The notes beneath the pieces were generated by a model. That model saw only the letters and a program-made list of their open reading frames with translations, was not told the origin of the DNA and did not search any database. From an uncultured bacterium (GTDB lineage Bacteria; Patescibacteriota; Saccharimonadia; Saccharimonadales; Saccharimonadaceae): a stretch of DNA of 39,685 bases. The DNA lies in contig CAIUMO010000011.1 in assembly GCA_903900345.1 (NCBI GenBank), positions 1 through 39,685 on the forward strand. The letters are read 5' to 3'. This document shows positions 16,264 through 24,380 of the stretch, piece after piece (position 1 is the first letter of the stretch; each line of letters begins with the position of its first letter). The translations under genes were made by a program, and so were the position numbers.

Positions 16264-16779
16264 GTGAACATTCATCGAAAAGATAAAGGCTTTACAATCA
16301 TTGAGGTTGTTTTGGTACTGGCAATCGCTGGACTTATATTCTTGATGGTATTTATTGCACTACCAGCTTTACAGCGTGCTCAGCGTGATCAACAGCGCAA
16401 GAGCGACCTAACTCGTGTTGGAGCAGCATTGGTCACCTATAAAACTAATAACAGAAATAGTTTGCCGGCTAATACAAATGCAGCTTGGGCGTCATTTGTT
16501 AGCCAATACCTAACGCCAACCGCTTCAGACACCTTCGTCGATCCATTAGGTGCAGCAGCTGGTTCGAATGCTACAACTTATACTATGACGACTAATAACA
16601 GCGTAGATTCGCCAGTAACAGGTGATTCAAATAATTTTAATAACTCGACTCAGAATATAATTTATTTCTCTGAGGGCTACACTTGTGGAACTGGCGGCGC
16701 GATCGTAGCAGCTGGTAGCAGAACAGTCGCTTTACGTATGTATCTTGAAGGCGGTGGCATCGCTTGTGCTAATAACTAG
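16264..16779 (+). CDS. Type IV prepilin, likely major pilin
   Basis: The 171-residue product has the class III signal: a short basic leader ending KDKG, cleavage before FTIIEVVLVLAIAG, and Glu at mature position +5, followed by the hydrophobic helix of type IV pilins. A spaced Cys pair in the C-terminal half (YTCGTGGA and IACANN) may form the D-region disulfide loop. The start is GTG with AAAGGTGG about 10 nt upstream, the strongest Shine-Dalgarno in the cluster, suiting an abundant product. A strong terminator follows at 16798. Major pilin is inferred from position after pilC and before the terminator. Confidence 0.88.
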   Translation: MNIHRKDKGFTIIEVVLVLAIAGLIFLMVFIALPALQRAQRDQQRKSDLTRVGAALVTYKTNNRNSLPANTNAAWASFVSQYLTPTASDTFVDPLGAAAGSNATTYTMTTNNSVDSPVTGDSNNFNNSTQNIIYFSEGYTCGTGGAIVAAGSRTVALRMYLEGGGIACANN

Positions 16780-16797
16780 TCTTTGACACGACTTTCT

Positions 16798-16828
16798 AAA
16801 CCCACCTTATCACTAAGGTGGGTTTTAT
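16798..16828 (+). terminator. Terminator after the prepilin gene
   Basis: AAACCCACCTTA and TAAGGTGGGTTT form a perfect 12-bp stem with a TCAC loop, followed by a T-rich stretch. It ends the pilM-to-prepilin operon and isolates pilD. Confidence 0.9.
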
Positions 16829-16842
16829 TTTGCATAGCTAAC

Positions 16843-16851
16843 TGATATGAT
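16843..16851 (+). promoter_or_regulatory. pilD extended -10, predicted leaderless start
   Basis: TGA followed by TATGAT, then 7 nt and ATG 16859. The element overlaps the earlier ATG at 16847, so transcripts from it begin about at the second ATG. No Shine-Dalgarno is present. Confidence 0.5.
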
Positions 16852-16858
16852 AAAGCGT

Positions 16859-17743
16859 ATGCATATTGATAGTTTTGTTATATATCTAGGATTGATTTTG
16901 GTTGGACTTTGTATGGGCAGCTTTGCGGGCGCGTCAGTTTGGCGTTTGCGGGCGCGTCAATTAGTTCAAGACAAATTAAGAGGTGAGACTATTGATAAAA
17001 AAGAGTATGATAGCCTAAAAAAACTTACCAAGAAGTCGATTATTAATGATCATTCTGAATGTTTACATTGTTCTTATCAATTACAATGGTATGATCTGAT
17101 ACCGTTAATTAGCTGGCTATCGTTAAAAGGCAGATGTCGAAAATGTCACAAGCCAATTGGTTGGTTTGAGCCAACAATTGAGCTTAGCGTTGCCGCGTTG
17201 TTTGTTATATCTTATACTTTTTGGCCTTACTTGCTTGGTAGTGGAATAGGACTGGCTCGTTTGATTATTTGGCTTGTAGCTATCGTCGGTCTAGCTATTT
17301 TATTCGCCTATGACAAAAAATGGTTCTTATTGCCCGACCCAATCAGCTATTTCATTATCGGTATTGGAGCCTTAAACTCTTTATTAATAGTCCTGGCGGC
17401 TCAAGATAAACTGGCGTCTCTTGTTAGTGTTATTGGTTCAGCGCTGATTTTGAGCGGCTTATACCTATCTTTGTATATATTTTCGCACGGTAAGTGGATT
17501 GGCTTTGGTGATATCAAGCTGGGTCTAGGCCTGGCGCTTTTATTGGCCGATTGGCAGTTAGCATTTATCGCACTATTTGCTGCCAATTTAATCGGCTGCA
17601 TTATTGTACTGCCAGCCATGATAATGGGCAAACTAAAAGGTGATTCGCATGTTCCGTTTGGGCCACTATTGATAGCCGGTACGGCGGTTGCGCTTTTGGC
17701 GGGTGGTCATCTGATCCGCCTGTATATTTCTTACCTAGTTTAG
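16859..17743 (+). CDS. pilD: Prepilin peptidase / N-methyltransferase PilD
   Basis: Integral membrane aspartic protease that cuts prepilin leaders and N-methylates the new N-terminus. The 294-residue protein has the N-terminal zinc-ribbon insert with two CxxC pairs (CLHC and CRKC) around residues 65-100, characteristic of bifunctional PilD. About seven membrane segments follow. The catalytic aspartates are in FAYDKKWFLLPDP and in the GxGD motif GFGDIKLGLG. An upstream in-frame ATG at 16847 falls inside the likely -10 element, so ATG 16859 is chosen. It lies between the major prepilin and the minor pilin operon, whose products it should process. Confidence 0.92.
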   Translation: MHIDSFVIYLGLILVGLCMGSFAGASVWRLRARQLVQDKLRGETIDKKEYDSLKKLTKKSIINDHSECLHCSYQLQWYDLIPLISWLSLKGRCRKCHKPIGWFEPTIELSVAALFVISYTFWPYLLGSGIGLARLIIWLVAIVGLAILFAYDKKWFLLPDPISYFIIGIGALNSLLIVLAAQDKLASLVSVIGSALILSGLYLSLYIFSHGKWIGFGDIKLGLGLALLLADWQLAFIALFAANLIGCIIVLPAMIMGKLKGDSHVPFGPLLIAGTAVALLAGGHLIRLYISYLV

Positions 17744-17765
17744 CGCTGTGTGACTGATCTGCTTA

Positions 17766-17774
17766 TGCTATAAT
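17766..17774 (+). promoter_or_regulatory. Minor pilin operon extended -10, predicted leaderless start
   Basis: TGC followed by TATAAT, then 8 nt and ATG 17783. A TTG at 17777 would lie upstream of the predicted transcription start, so ATG is the better start. No Shine-Dalgarno is present. Confidence 0.6.
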
Positions 17775-17782
17775 CATTGGTA

Positions 17783-18499
17783 ATGAAGCCTGATAGCAAA
17801 GCCGGTTTTACAATCATTGAAACGATGCTTTTTCTTGGTATCACCGGTCTATTAATCATGGGGGTTTTAGCTGGTACTGGTACGTCGATCAATATTCAAC
17901 GTTATCGAGATAGTATCACGTCACTGCAAGCCTTTTTTCAACAACAGTATTCGGATGTTAGTAATGTTAGTAACGATAGTCTAAGTAATGCTTGTTATGG
18001 TGACGGCAGTACGGATAATCCACGTGGTCAATCGGACTGTGTGATCTTGGGCCGCTATATAACCACTACAAATGACAACCATATATTATCTGTAAAAAGT
18101 GTAATTGGGTCTATACCAGCAGATTCCAGTGGTGCGACTAATGATCTTATGTCATTGCAACAGTATCGTCTTCAGGTATCGCCTATAGCAGCTAATAATT
18201 ATGAGATAGAGTGGGGATCGTCAGCTGTGATGCCTGGTTCCGATACGCCCGCATCATTCTCGGTGTTGATAGTTCGGTCGCCACTTAGTGGTATATTGCG
18301 TACATTTATCGATCCGACCAAAACCGTAATTGATAGTAATGTTGCCACGCTTGTCAGTCAAACAGCTTTGGAACAATCTGCTAAGGTTTGTGTCAACTCT
18401 AATGGGCTATTCGCCGGTAACAAGATGGCAGTTCTGATAAATGCCGCCACAACTAGTGCTAGTGGTATTGAAACATTAGGAGGTGATAGCGGATGCTAA
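17783..18499 (+). CDS. Type IV prepilin-like minor pilin
   Basis: The 238-residue product has a short leader ending SKAG, then FTIIETMLFLGITG with Glu at +5, the PilD signal and pilin helix. The rest is a variable extracytoplasmic domain with several Cys. The start is ATG 17783 at the predicted 5' end of the transcript. It overlaps the next gene by 7 nt, whose Shine-Dalgarno TTAGGAGGTG lies in its last codons. It is first of a four-gene set resembling the minor pilin clusters (GspH/I/J/K or FimU/PilV/W/X) that prime pilus assembly. Confidence 0.85.
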   Translation: MKPDSKAGFTIIETMLFLGITGLLIMGVLAGTGTSINIQRYRDSITSLQAFFQQQYSDVSNVSNDSLSNACYGDGSTDNPRGQSDCVILGRYITTTNDNHILSVKSVIGSIPADSSGATNDLMSLQQYRLQVSPIAANNYEIEWGSSAVMPGSDTPASFSVLIVRSPLSGILRTFIDPTKTVIDSNVATLVSQTALEQSAKVCVNSNGLFAGNKMAVLINAATTSASGIETLGGDSGC

Positions 18500-19143
18500 A
18501 CCTCGTGCGCCAAAAATCACGTGGCGACACTCTGATTGAGGTGCTATTTGCTACAGCGACTTTTAGCCTTGTTGCAGTTGGTGGCTTGGCGGTTATGAAC
18601 CAGGGGACAGCCGCTTCACAGCGGGCTATCGAAATTACCTTGGTTCGCAATGAAATAGACGCTCAGGCTGAGACATTGCGTTTCTTGAATGCCTCATATA
18701 TCGCCGCCTATCAAGCTGGTATTAGTGATTACGGAACCAATACACCGGCCGGGCAGTGGCAATTGATGCACGATAGCATTATCGCGACTGGAGCGGTGTC
18801 AGCATCGCCGTTTGGTGCGGTCGGTTTATCTTGTCCAACGCCGACTCAGGGCAGTTTTATTCTAAATGCCAAGAATGCGACTTTTGTAGCGCCAACTGAT
18901 GATAAATTAGCACCATCTCAAACATTTGCTCAAGTTAACTACGCCGAAATTAGCGGCCAGCCGGTCGTTTCGTCGGCTAATGGTATTTGGATTGAGGCTG
19001 TCAGATCGGCAACAGTTGCAGCTAATAATCAGGTTAATACTGGCTACATTGATTTTAATATTCGGGCTTGTTGGGAAAGTTCTGGTCAAGCGACGCCAGC
19101 AACTATCGGCACGATCGTGAGGTTGTATGAACCGCGTGGATAA
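18493..19143 (+). CDS. Minor pilin, PilV/GspI-like, with Asp at mature +1
   Basis: The 216-residue product begins with a basic leader ending KSRG, then DTLIEVLFATATFSLVAVGG. Glu is at +5 and the hydrophobic helix is normal, but the residue after the cleavage Gly is Asp instead of the usual Phe/Met. The TLIEVLFA pattern recalls PilV/GspI. A strong Shine-Dalgarno (AGGAGGTG) precedes the ATG. It overlaps its neighbours at both ends (7 nt and 17 nt), so the set is tightly co-translated. Two Cys occur in the outside domain. Confidence 0.82.
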   Translation: MLNLVRQKSRGDTLIEVLFATATFSLVAVGGLAVMNQGTAASQRAIEITLVRNEIDAQAETLRFLNASYIAAYQAGISDYGTNTPAGQWQLMHDSIIATGAVSASPFGAVGLSCPTPTQGSFILNAKNATFVAPTDDKLAPSQTFAQVNYAEISGQPVVSSANGIWIEAVRSATVAANNQVNTGYIDFNIRACWESSGQATPATIGTIVRLYEPRG

Positions 19144-19834
19144 GAGTCGAGGCTTTACTCTAATTGAATTAATGTTAGCCATGAGTTTTGTTTCTATGCT
19201 CTTAGTGGCTATTGCGTTAACTGTTATTCAGATCGGCAATATCTACAACCAGGGTTTGACATTAAAAGACGTTAATCAAGCTGGGCGATCGCTGACTAGT
19301 GAATTACAAAGGAGCATTGCTCAAATTGCTCCGTTTAATATTAACCCAGGCATTGGTAGTCGCTATATTGTCCAAGATTGGGGTGGACGATTGTGTATAG
19401 GTCAGTACAGCTATATTTGGAATTATGGCGATGCTCTTAAAAATAATGATAGCGCAAGGTTAAATATCTATTCAAATTCTAATAATCAAATTCGTTTTGT
19501 CAAAGCGGTTGATCCAAACGCTAGTTACTGTATTGAATCATCGAAAAAGATTGATTCAACGACGGCAACCGAACTGCTTAATGTTGGTGAACACGATTTG
19601 GCAATTCATAACTTCACAGTCAGCACCAACAATTCAGCGAGTGATAGTAAAACTGGTCAGCAAATGTATAGCATTGAATTCTTTATTGGCACTAATGACC
19701 AAAATGCATTAACAACTAGTGCCAGTACAAACAATGTGATGTGCAAGCCGCCAGATCAACCTGGGGCTGATCCGGCATATTGTTCGATTAATCAGTTTGA
19801 TATAGTAGCGCGAGCCGGTAACTCATTTCAATAA
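19127..19834 (+). CDS. Minor pilin, PilW/GspJ-like
   Basis: The 235-residue product has a leader ending KSRG, then FTLIELMLAMSFVSMLLVAI with Glu at +5, the canonical prepilin signal. The C-terminal domain includes several Cys (YCIESSKK, NVMCKPPD, AYCSINQF). It overlaps the preceding gene by 17 nt; GAGG lies a few bases before the ATG. The third place in the minor pilin set, and the FTLIELM signal, fit PilW/GspJ. Assignment to that type is by order and is tentative. Confidence 0.82.
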   Translation: MNRVDKSRGFTLIELMLAMSFVSMLLVAIALTVIQIGNIYNQGLTLKDVNQAGRSLTSELQRSIAQIAPFNINPGIGSRYIVQDWGGRLCIGQYSYIWNYGDALKNNDSARLNIYSNSNNQIRFVKAVDPNASYCIESSKKIDSTTATELLNVGEHDLAIHNFTVSTNNSASDSKTGQQMYSIEFFIGTNDQNALTTSASTNNVMCKPPDQPGADPAYCSINQFDIVARAGNSFQ

Positions 19835-19847
19835 AGGAGTATGAAAG

Positions 19848-21029
19848 ATGATAAAAAATAGATTACAACAACGTGGCGCCGTATCATTATTTATCGTTGT
19901 CTTTTCGGCGTTACTCATCACAGTGGTGGCAATTAGCTTCGTCGGCATTATGATCCAGGACCAACAACAGGCCAGTACGACTGATTTGTCACAAAGTGCC
20001 TATGACTCAGCTCAGGCTGGTGTCGAAGATGCTAAGCGCGCCTTGATTCGTTATCAAAATATGTGCAGTAGTGATAGTAATTGCGTGGTTAATTCAAAGA
20101 TTAATTCATCTACCTGTAATACTGCAGTTGAAGAATTAAGTGACGTCAAAGATGTCGCCGCGTCATCATCGAACGGGGAAGTGGCGGTTCAAACTGGCGG
20201 CTCTAACTCGCTTGACCAGGCTTATACTTGCGTAAAGGTTGATCTGAATACGGTTGACTATCTTGGTTCATTATCAGCCAATAAGCTAAATGTTATTCCA
20301 TTAAATAGCGTCAGCCAATTTGATACAGTTCAGATACAATGGTTTAGTTCTAGTGACTTAAGCTCCAGCACTAATTTTGACGTTGATTTGCAGGATCCAA
20401 CTCAAGGCGTGCCACTTTTGGCGCAAAATTCTTGGAAGCAGAATCGACCAGCAATTATGCAGGCACAATTAGTACAATTTGGCAGTAATGGTTTTACATT
20501 AAGTGACTTTGACAGCAAAAACGGATCAGGCCAAAGCAATGCCAATACGTTGTTTCTATACCCATCAGGTAAGACTGGCATAGTTAGTTCTAATATCGAT
20601 ACGTTTGTTCTTGGAGATAGGGATATTCGACGGACTCCGACGGGCGCGCCATTACAAGTTACTTGCTCAGGTAATTTAGCGACTGGTGGCTATGCTTGTA
20701 ACGTTAAATTAACTTTGCCAGAGCCAATTGGTGGAGGTGATCGAACCGCCTTTTTACAACTTAATGCTTTATATAATAATTCTAGTTATCGAATAACACT
20801 TTTGAATGGCGCAGCACCAACTCCAGTTAAATTTAACGCTGTTCAACCAGAGGTCGATTCGACCGGTCGAGCAAATGATTTGTTCAGACGAATTAAGGCA
20901 AGAGTAACCTTATCTGACCTGAATTTCCCTTATCCGCAAGCGGCTGTTAACGTTGTCGGTAGCCTTTGTAAAGATTTTATCGTGACTGATAATGTAGCTG
21001 ACTACAAAGCTGGCAGCTGTACTCCATAG
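19848..21029 (+). CDS. PilX/GspK-like minor pilus protein
   Basis: The 393-residue protein begins with a basic stretch ending QQRG, then AVSLFIVVFSALLITVVAIS and a short amphipathic segment rich in Gln. This is the N-terminus of PilX-type proteins, which lack the canonical Glu+5 pilin motif; GspK likewise lacks Glu+5. The outside domain has many paired Cys. AAAGGAG precedes the ATG. It is the last gene of the minor pilin set and converges with xerC/D after a 13-nt gap, with no visible terminator. A tip-complex role is inferred from position and size. Confidence 0.8.
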   Translation: MIKNRLQQRGAVSLFIVVFSALLITVVAISFVGIMIQDQQQASTTDLSQSAYDSAQAGVEDAKRALIRYQNMCSSDSNCVVNSKINSSTCNTAVEELSDVKDVAASSSNGEVAVQTGGSNSLDQAYTCVKVDLNTVDYLGSLSANKLNVIPLNSVSQFDTVQIQWFSSSDLSSSTNFDVDLQDPTQGVPLLAQNSWKQNRPAIMQAQLVQFGSNGFTLSDFDSKNGSGQSNANTLFLYPSGKTGIVSSNIDTFVLGDRDIRRTPTGAPLQVTCSGNLATGGYACNVKLTLPEPIGGGDRTAFLQLNALYNNSSYRITLLNGAAPTPVKFNAVQPEVDSTGRANDLFRRIKARVTLSDLNFPYPQAAVNVVGSLCKDFIVTDNVADYKAGSCTP

Positions 21030-21042
21030 TAACCAGTTAGTG

Positions 21043-21954
21043 CTATTTAGTTGTATCGCTATGAAATTTTTCGTGTACTTCACGAAGGTGTTTGTCTGTC
21101 ACATGCGTATAAACTTGAGTAGTGATTATGCTGCTGTGGCCTAACATTACCTGAACACTACGTATATCGGCACCATTCATTAATAGGTCAGTCGCAAAGC
21201 TATGACGCATTGTATGTGGGCTGACGTGTTTTGTTATGCCGGCTAATCTAGCATATTTACTAATGATACGTTGAATACTGCGTGCGCCTAATCGACGGTA
21301 ATCTCCGCTGTTGGTGGCCTCGTTGTTGTGGCTGTAACTAACAAACAGCGGCGGTAGGTTGTCGATTCTGGATTGTAAGTAAGCTTGAACGTTTGAGCTG
21401 GCGCTCTCACTAATAAATACTGGTCGATCTTTTTGGCCTTTACCACGAACTGTGAATTCGCGTCGAGTTGTATTGATATGATCGCGATCCAGATTAACTA
21501 ATTCAGATACGCGTAGCCCACTTGAAAAAAGTAGTTCAACGATAGCACGATCACGCAGACCGGTCTCATCATTGGTATCAATTTGATCAATCAGACGTTC
21601 AACCTCATCATAATGTAAAAAGGTTACTTGTTTGCGTGATACCTTTGGCAGTTCAATTTTTTCTGGTGACAAACTAGCTATATTGCGCTTGGAAAGGTAG
21701 GTCAAGAATCCGCGCAGGGCAATAAGGTGGTAGCTTTGGGTTATCGTCGATAATTCGTCGCCGTTGTTATTTTTGTAACGGCTGAGCCATAGTCTGTACT
21801 TACGCATTATCTCGGGTGTAATTTTATCAACAATAATATCATCAGTGAATTCGATAAATCGCTCTAGATACAATGTGTAATTCTCGGCGGTATGAGCTGA
21901 ACGACCACCTTCGACTTCAAGATGCTCGATGTAGTCAAGTATTAATTCCGACAT
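21043..21954 (-). CDS. xerD: Tyrosine recombinase XerC/XerD-like
   Basis: Site-specific recombinase expected to resolve chromosome dimers at dif with FtsK. The 303-residue protein has the N-terminal SAM-like core-binding domain (about 1-90, GGRSAHTAENYTLYLERF) and the catalytic domain with Arg in SSGLRVSELVNL, the HxxR box SPHTMRHSFATDLL, and the nucleophile Tyr in ITTQVYTHV. Length is that of Xer proteins rather than phage integrases, and no attachment sites or mobile genes adjoin it. I start at the second ATG (MSELILD), because the first ATG at 21960 is only 3 nt past the -10. A single Xer may serve for both XerC and XerD; the window cannot tell. Confidence 0.9.
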   Translation of the reverse strand: MSELILDYIEHLEVEGGRSAHTAENYTLYLERFIEFTDDIIVDKITPEIMRKYRLWLSRYKNNNGDELSTITQSYHLIALRGFLTYLSKRNIASLSPEKIELPKVSRKQVTFLHYDEVERLIDQIDTNDETGLRDRAIVELLFSSGLRVSELVNLDRDHINTTRREFTVRGKGQKDRPVFISESASSNVQAYLQSRIDNLPPLFVSYSHNNEATNSGDYRRLGARSIQRIISKYARLAGITKHVSPHTMRHSFATDLLMNGADIRSVQVMLGHSSIITTQVYTHVTDKHLREVHEKFHSDTTK

Positions 21955-21963
21955 ATACATATG

Positions 21964-21972
21964 TTATTAGCA
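21964..21972 (-). promoter_or_regulatory. xer extended -10, predicted near-leaderless start
   Basis: On the minus strand TGC then TAATAA, then 9 nt to the ATG at 21954. No Shine-Dalgarno is visible before either candidate ATG. Confidence 0.45.
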
Positions 21973-22034
21973 TAGCCTAAAATGCCCGTATAGCGTAATT
22001 ATTATAATGACAAGCGTTCTTGCATCATATCGGT

Positions 22035-22040
22035 TATAAT
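22035..22040 (+). promoter_or_regulatory. ndk -10 element
   Basis: TATAAT at 22035-22040; predicted start near 22047, leaving a leader of about 20 nt that contains AAGGAG. No clear -35 was found. Another TATAAT lies at 22003-22008. Confidence 0.4.
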
Positions 22041-22067
22041 ATAAATAATAAAAATAAGGAGAATATA

Positions 22068-22601
22068 ATGGCAGGTTTTGAAAGAACATTAATCATATTA
22101 AAACCCGACACATTGCAGCGCGGTCTAGTAGGCGAGATTGTAACTAGATTTGAACGTGCAGGCTTAAAAATTATTGCCATGAAGATGGTTGCTCCGGACG
22201 AAGAACATTTCCATAAACACTACGAGAATATTAGTAAATTAATCAGTCGATGGGGTAAAGAAATCTACAATGTGACACTATCCCAGATGACAGAAGCCCC
22301 AGTTATTGCTTTTGTACTTGAGGGTATTGAAGCTGTGTCTTACGTTCGTAAACTAGTTGGTTCGACTGATCCTAAAGAATCAGCTCCCGGCACGATAAGG
22401 GGTGACTATACTCACGTAACGCGCGGATATACTAACCCGATCGGTGCAACATTGCCTAACATTTTACATGCCTCTGGCAACGTAGAAGAAGCTACCCAAG
22501 AGATTGCATTATGGTTCAAGGATGACGAGATTTACGATAATTACGATACGGCGCAAGGTCCAATTGTTCGCGGCCGTATACCAGTTTCCAAGAAAAAATA
22601 A
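22068..22601 (+). CDS. ndk: Nucleoside diphosphate kinase
   Basis: Transfers the gamma phosphate between nucleoside di- and triphosphates through a phosphohistidine. The 177-residue protein begins FERTLIILKPDTLQRGLVGE and has the active-site His in NILHASGNVEEA, a variant of the usual HGSDS motif. It also has GTIRGDYTHVT and VAFVLEG-type segments. It is about 30 residues longer than standard Ndk, with an insert around ISRWGKEIYNVT and an extended C-terminus; such longer forms occur in archaea and some CPR. ATG 22068 follows AAGGAG by 6 nt, so the upstream in-frame extension is rejected. Confidence 0.92.
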   Translation: MAGFERTLIILKPDTLQRGLVGEIVTRFERAGLKIIAMKMVAPDEEHFHKHYENISKLISRWGKEIYNVTLSQMTEAPVIAFVLEGIEAVSYVRKLVGSTDPKESAPGTIRGDYTHVTRGYTNPIGATLPNILHASGNVEEATQEIALWFKDDEIYDNYDTAQGPIVRGRIPVSKKK

Positions 22602-22622
22602 CCAAAACCACGCCACAGACGT

Positions 22623-22690
22623 TATAATAGGGGTTGCGCCTCGGTAGCTGTACCATGTCGAATGACGTGGCAACTGGTGAGGTATATAAT
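22623..22690 (+). promoter_or_regulatory. tRNA-Arg upstream region with two -10 elements and a partial tRNA copy
   Basis: TATAAT occurs at 22623-22628 and again at 22685-22690. Between them, GCCTCGGTAGCT at 22638-22649 repeats the first 12 bases of the tRNA-Arg at 22700. The stretch can fold: GTTGC pairs with GCAAC, enclosing GGTA/TACC and ATGTC/GACGT hairpins. The nearer -10 is the likely tRNA promoter; the rest may be a decayed duplication or a structured leader. Confidence 0.45.
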
Positions 22691-22699
22691 ACAATTCAC

Positions 22700-22776
22700 G
22701 CCTCGGTAGCTCAACTGGATAGAGCAGATCCGTCCTAAGGATAAGGTTGTAGGTTCAACTCCTGCCCGGGGCACCA
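22700..22776 (+). tRNA. tRNA-Arg (anticodon CCT)
   Basis: Full cloverleaf with acceptor GCCTCGG/CCGGGGC, anticodon loop GTCCTAA (CCT, reads AGG), T-loop TTCAACT, discriminator A and encoded CCA. Position 32 is G, and the first anticodon-stem pair is mismatched. The PH-domain gene starts 25 nt downstream and may be co-transcribed. Confidence 0.95.
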
Positions 22777-22801
22777 AATCCGTCAATCTAAAGAGGTAAA
22801 T

Positions 22802-23344
22802 ATGGCTAAAAATGAAGTCAAAGACAAACCGCCACTAGATTTTGTTGGCCAACGCGAGGGTGAAAAACTACTATTTGTCTTTCGCCGCCATATAGTTGCA
22901 ATGCGCAAAGGTTTTTATTTATTGTTAATTCCTCTTGTTATAACTTCTTTGCCAACACTGATTTGGGGCTATAATCCTGAACTATCATTATTGCCAGTCG
23001 CTGGGCTTTCTGTTGGATTAATTCTTTTTTCTTATCACTTTATTTTATGGTATTTTACGATCTATATTGTGACCGATCAAAGGATCAGACAGGTGACTCA
23101 GAGTGGTCTATTTGGCAAAGATGTGATTGAGCTGCGTCTGTCCAAGATCCAAAACATAAGCTATAATATACCAGGATTAAATGGAGAAATATTTAAGTTT
23201 GGTACCATTGTTATTCAGACATTCGTAGGTGATCTGGTGATCCATAACGTCGAACATCCCGATGAAATTTATAATAAATTGCAAGACGCTGTCAATAATG
23301 TTATCGAAACTCAAACGGAACGCAATGAAAAAGCTATTGAATAA
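22802..23344 (+). CDS. Membrane protein with bacterial PH domain (YdbT/bPH2-like)
   Basis: The 180-residue protein has two membrane segments (about residues 38-58 and 63-90) followed by a bacterial pleckstrin-homology-like domain with YIVTDQRIRQVTQSGLFG, VIELRLSKIQNISY and FGTIVIQTF. Such proteins are common in CPR and Gram-positive genomes; their function is mostly unknown. AGAGGT precedes the ATG. The 3' end overlaps the next gene by 20 nt, so the two are probably translated together, and both may be read from the tRNA-Arg promoter. Confidence 0.82.
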   Translation: MAKNEVKDKPPLDFVGQREGEKLLFVFRRHIVAMRKGFYLLLIPLVITSLPTLIWGYNPELSLLPVAGLSVGLILFSYHFILWYFTIYIVTDQRIRQVTQSGLFGKDVIELRLSKIQNISYNIPGLNGEIFKFGTIVIQTFVGDLVIHNVEHPDEIYNKLQDAVNNVIETQTERNEKAIE

Positions 23345-24356
23345 ATTAATTAAACGCAATCAAGCGCCGCTGCCGAATCGTATTACAAGTGATACGGTGG
23401 CTCAACATCGTGAGCAAATTCTGGCCGGTGGCCGAAAATTTAAGTATCCTATTCAGTATGCACGTCATAAATTAGTAATTAACGCGATTATAATTAGTGC
23501 CGTATCTTTGACAGTTGCTGTCTTTATAAGTTGGTGGCAGTTATATCCAGCCCAAAATACCAGTGAATTTATGTATCGAATTACTAAATTTATACCTGTT
23601 CCAGTTGCCACGGTTGATGGTCAACCAGTTTTATATAGTGACTATTTAATGAAGTACCTTAGCTCGGTTCATTATCTTGAGCAAAAGGAGCAATTGAGCT
23701 TGAAAACTGATGATGGCAAAAGACAAATCGAATACGTCAAGCAGCAATCGATGCAAGATGCCATCGCTGACGCCTATGCTGTGAAACTTGCTAAAAATAT
23801 AGGCATAACAATTAGCCCAAGCGAACTCCAGGGCTTTTTAAAGTCTCAGCGCCAATCAAGTAGTGGTGAAATTTCGGAACAAACCTACAACGCTGTTATA
23901 TTGGACTATTATGGTTGGACTCCAGAAGAGTATAGCCATGCAACTGAAAAAAAACTACTTCGTCAGAAGGTTGCTTTTGCTATCGACAAAGGCGCCCAGA
24001 GTGTCGTTAACAGTCTAACTGATAACCTAAAGGCTAATTCAGGTGCAGATTTCAAGTCATTGGCGACTTCGACTGCAGAACAGTCCGGCGTAAAAGCTGT
24101 CTACGGTGTATCAGGCTGGGTTCCAAAAGACAACCAAGACGGCGGCTTGGCGGCCGAAGCGATTAAATTAGCTAAACTCCAGGTTTCACCAGTTATTAAA
24201 TCAACGATCGGTGATGGTTATTATTTCATTAGACTATTAGATATCAATGACAGCCAAGTGAGCTATGAATATATAAAGATACCGCTAACGGCATTTACGA
24301 ATTCTTTGAATAGCATAGTTAACACTAATAAAGTTGATAAATATATAAAAGTTTAG
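23325..24356 (+). CDS. Membrane-anchored SurA/PrsA-like peptidyl-prolyl isomerase
   Basis: Predicted extracytoplasmic foldase for secreted or surface proteins. The 343-residue protein has a basic cytoplasmic N-terminus, one membrane segment at about residues 47-68, a SurA-N type helical chaperone part (PVATVDGQPVLYSDYLMKYL through about residue 200), and a C-terminal region from about 225 with GVSGWVPKDNQDGG and IGDGYYFIRLLDI that resembles a parvulin domain. The conserved parvulin core is weak, so isomerase activity is uncertain. ATG 23325 overlaps the PH-domain gene; the open frame upstream lies inside that gene and is rejected. It could help fold the pilins and the large secreted protein. 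Confidence 0.8.
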   Translation: MKKLLNKLIKRNQAPLPNRITSDTVAQHREQILAGGRKFKYPIQYARHKLVINAIIISAVSLTVAVFISWWQLYPAQNTSEFMYRITKFIPVPVATVDGQPVLYSDYLMKYLSSVHYLEQKEQLSLKTDDGKRQIEYVKQQSMQDAIADAYAVKLAKNIGITISPSELQGFLKSQRQSSSGEISEQTYNAVILDYYGWTPEEYSHATEKKLLRQKVAFAIDKGAQSVVNSLTDNLKANSGADFKSLATSTAEQSGVKAVYGVSGWVPKDNQDGGLAAEAIKLAKLQVSPVIKSTIGDGYYFIRLLDINDSQVSYEYIKIPLTAFTNSLNSIVNTNKVDKYIKV

Positions 24357-24380
24357 TTCTTAATTGTATAGGGGGTAAAA

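Noticed and set aside
16847-16858. ATG at 16847 as pilD start.
   Set aside because: It is inside the TGATATGAT extended -10, and no Shine-Dalgarno precedes it; ATG 16859 is in the same frame.
21043-21954. Xer-type recombinase as a sign of an integrated mobile element.
   Set aside because: Size and motifs are those of housekeeping Xer; no direct repeats, phage or conjugation genes adjoin it, and neighbouring genes are core.
23262-23324. Longer foldase frame beginning inside the PH-domain gene.
   Set aside because: ATG 23325 gives a basic N-terminus before the membrane segment; the upstream part is a shadow of the PH-domain gene.
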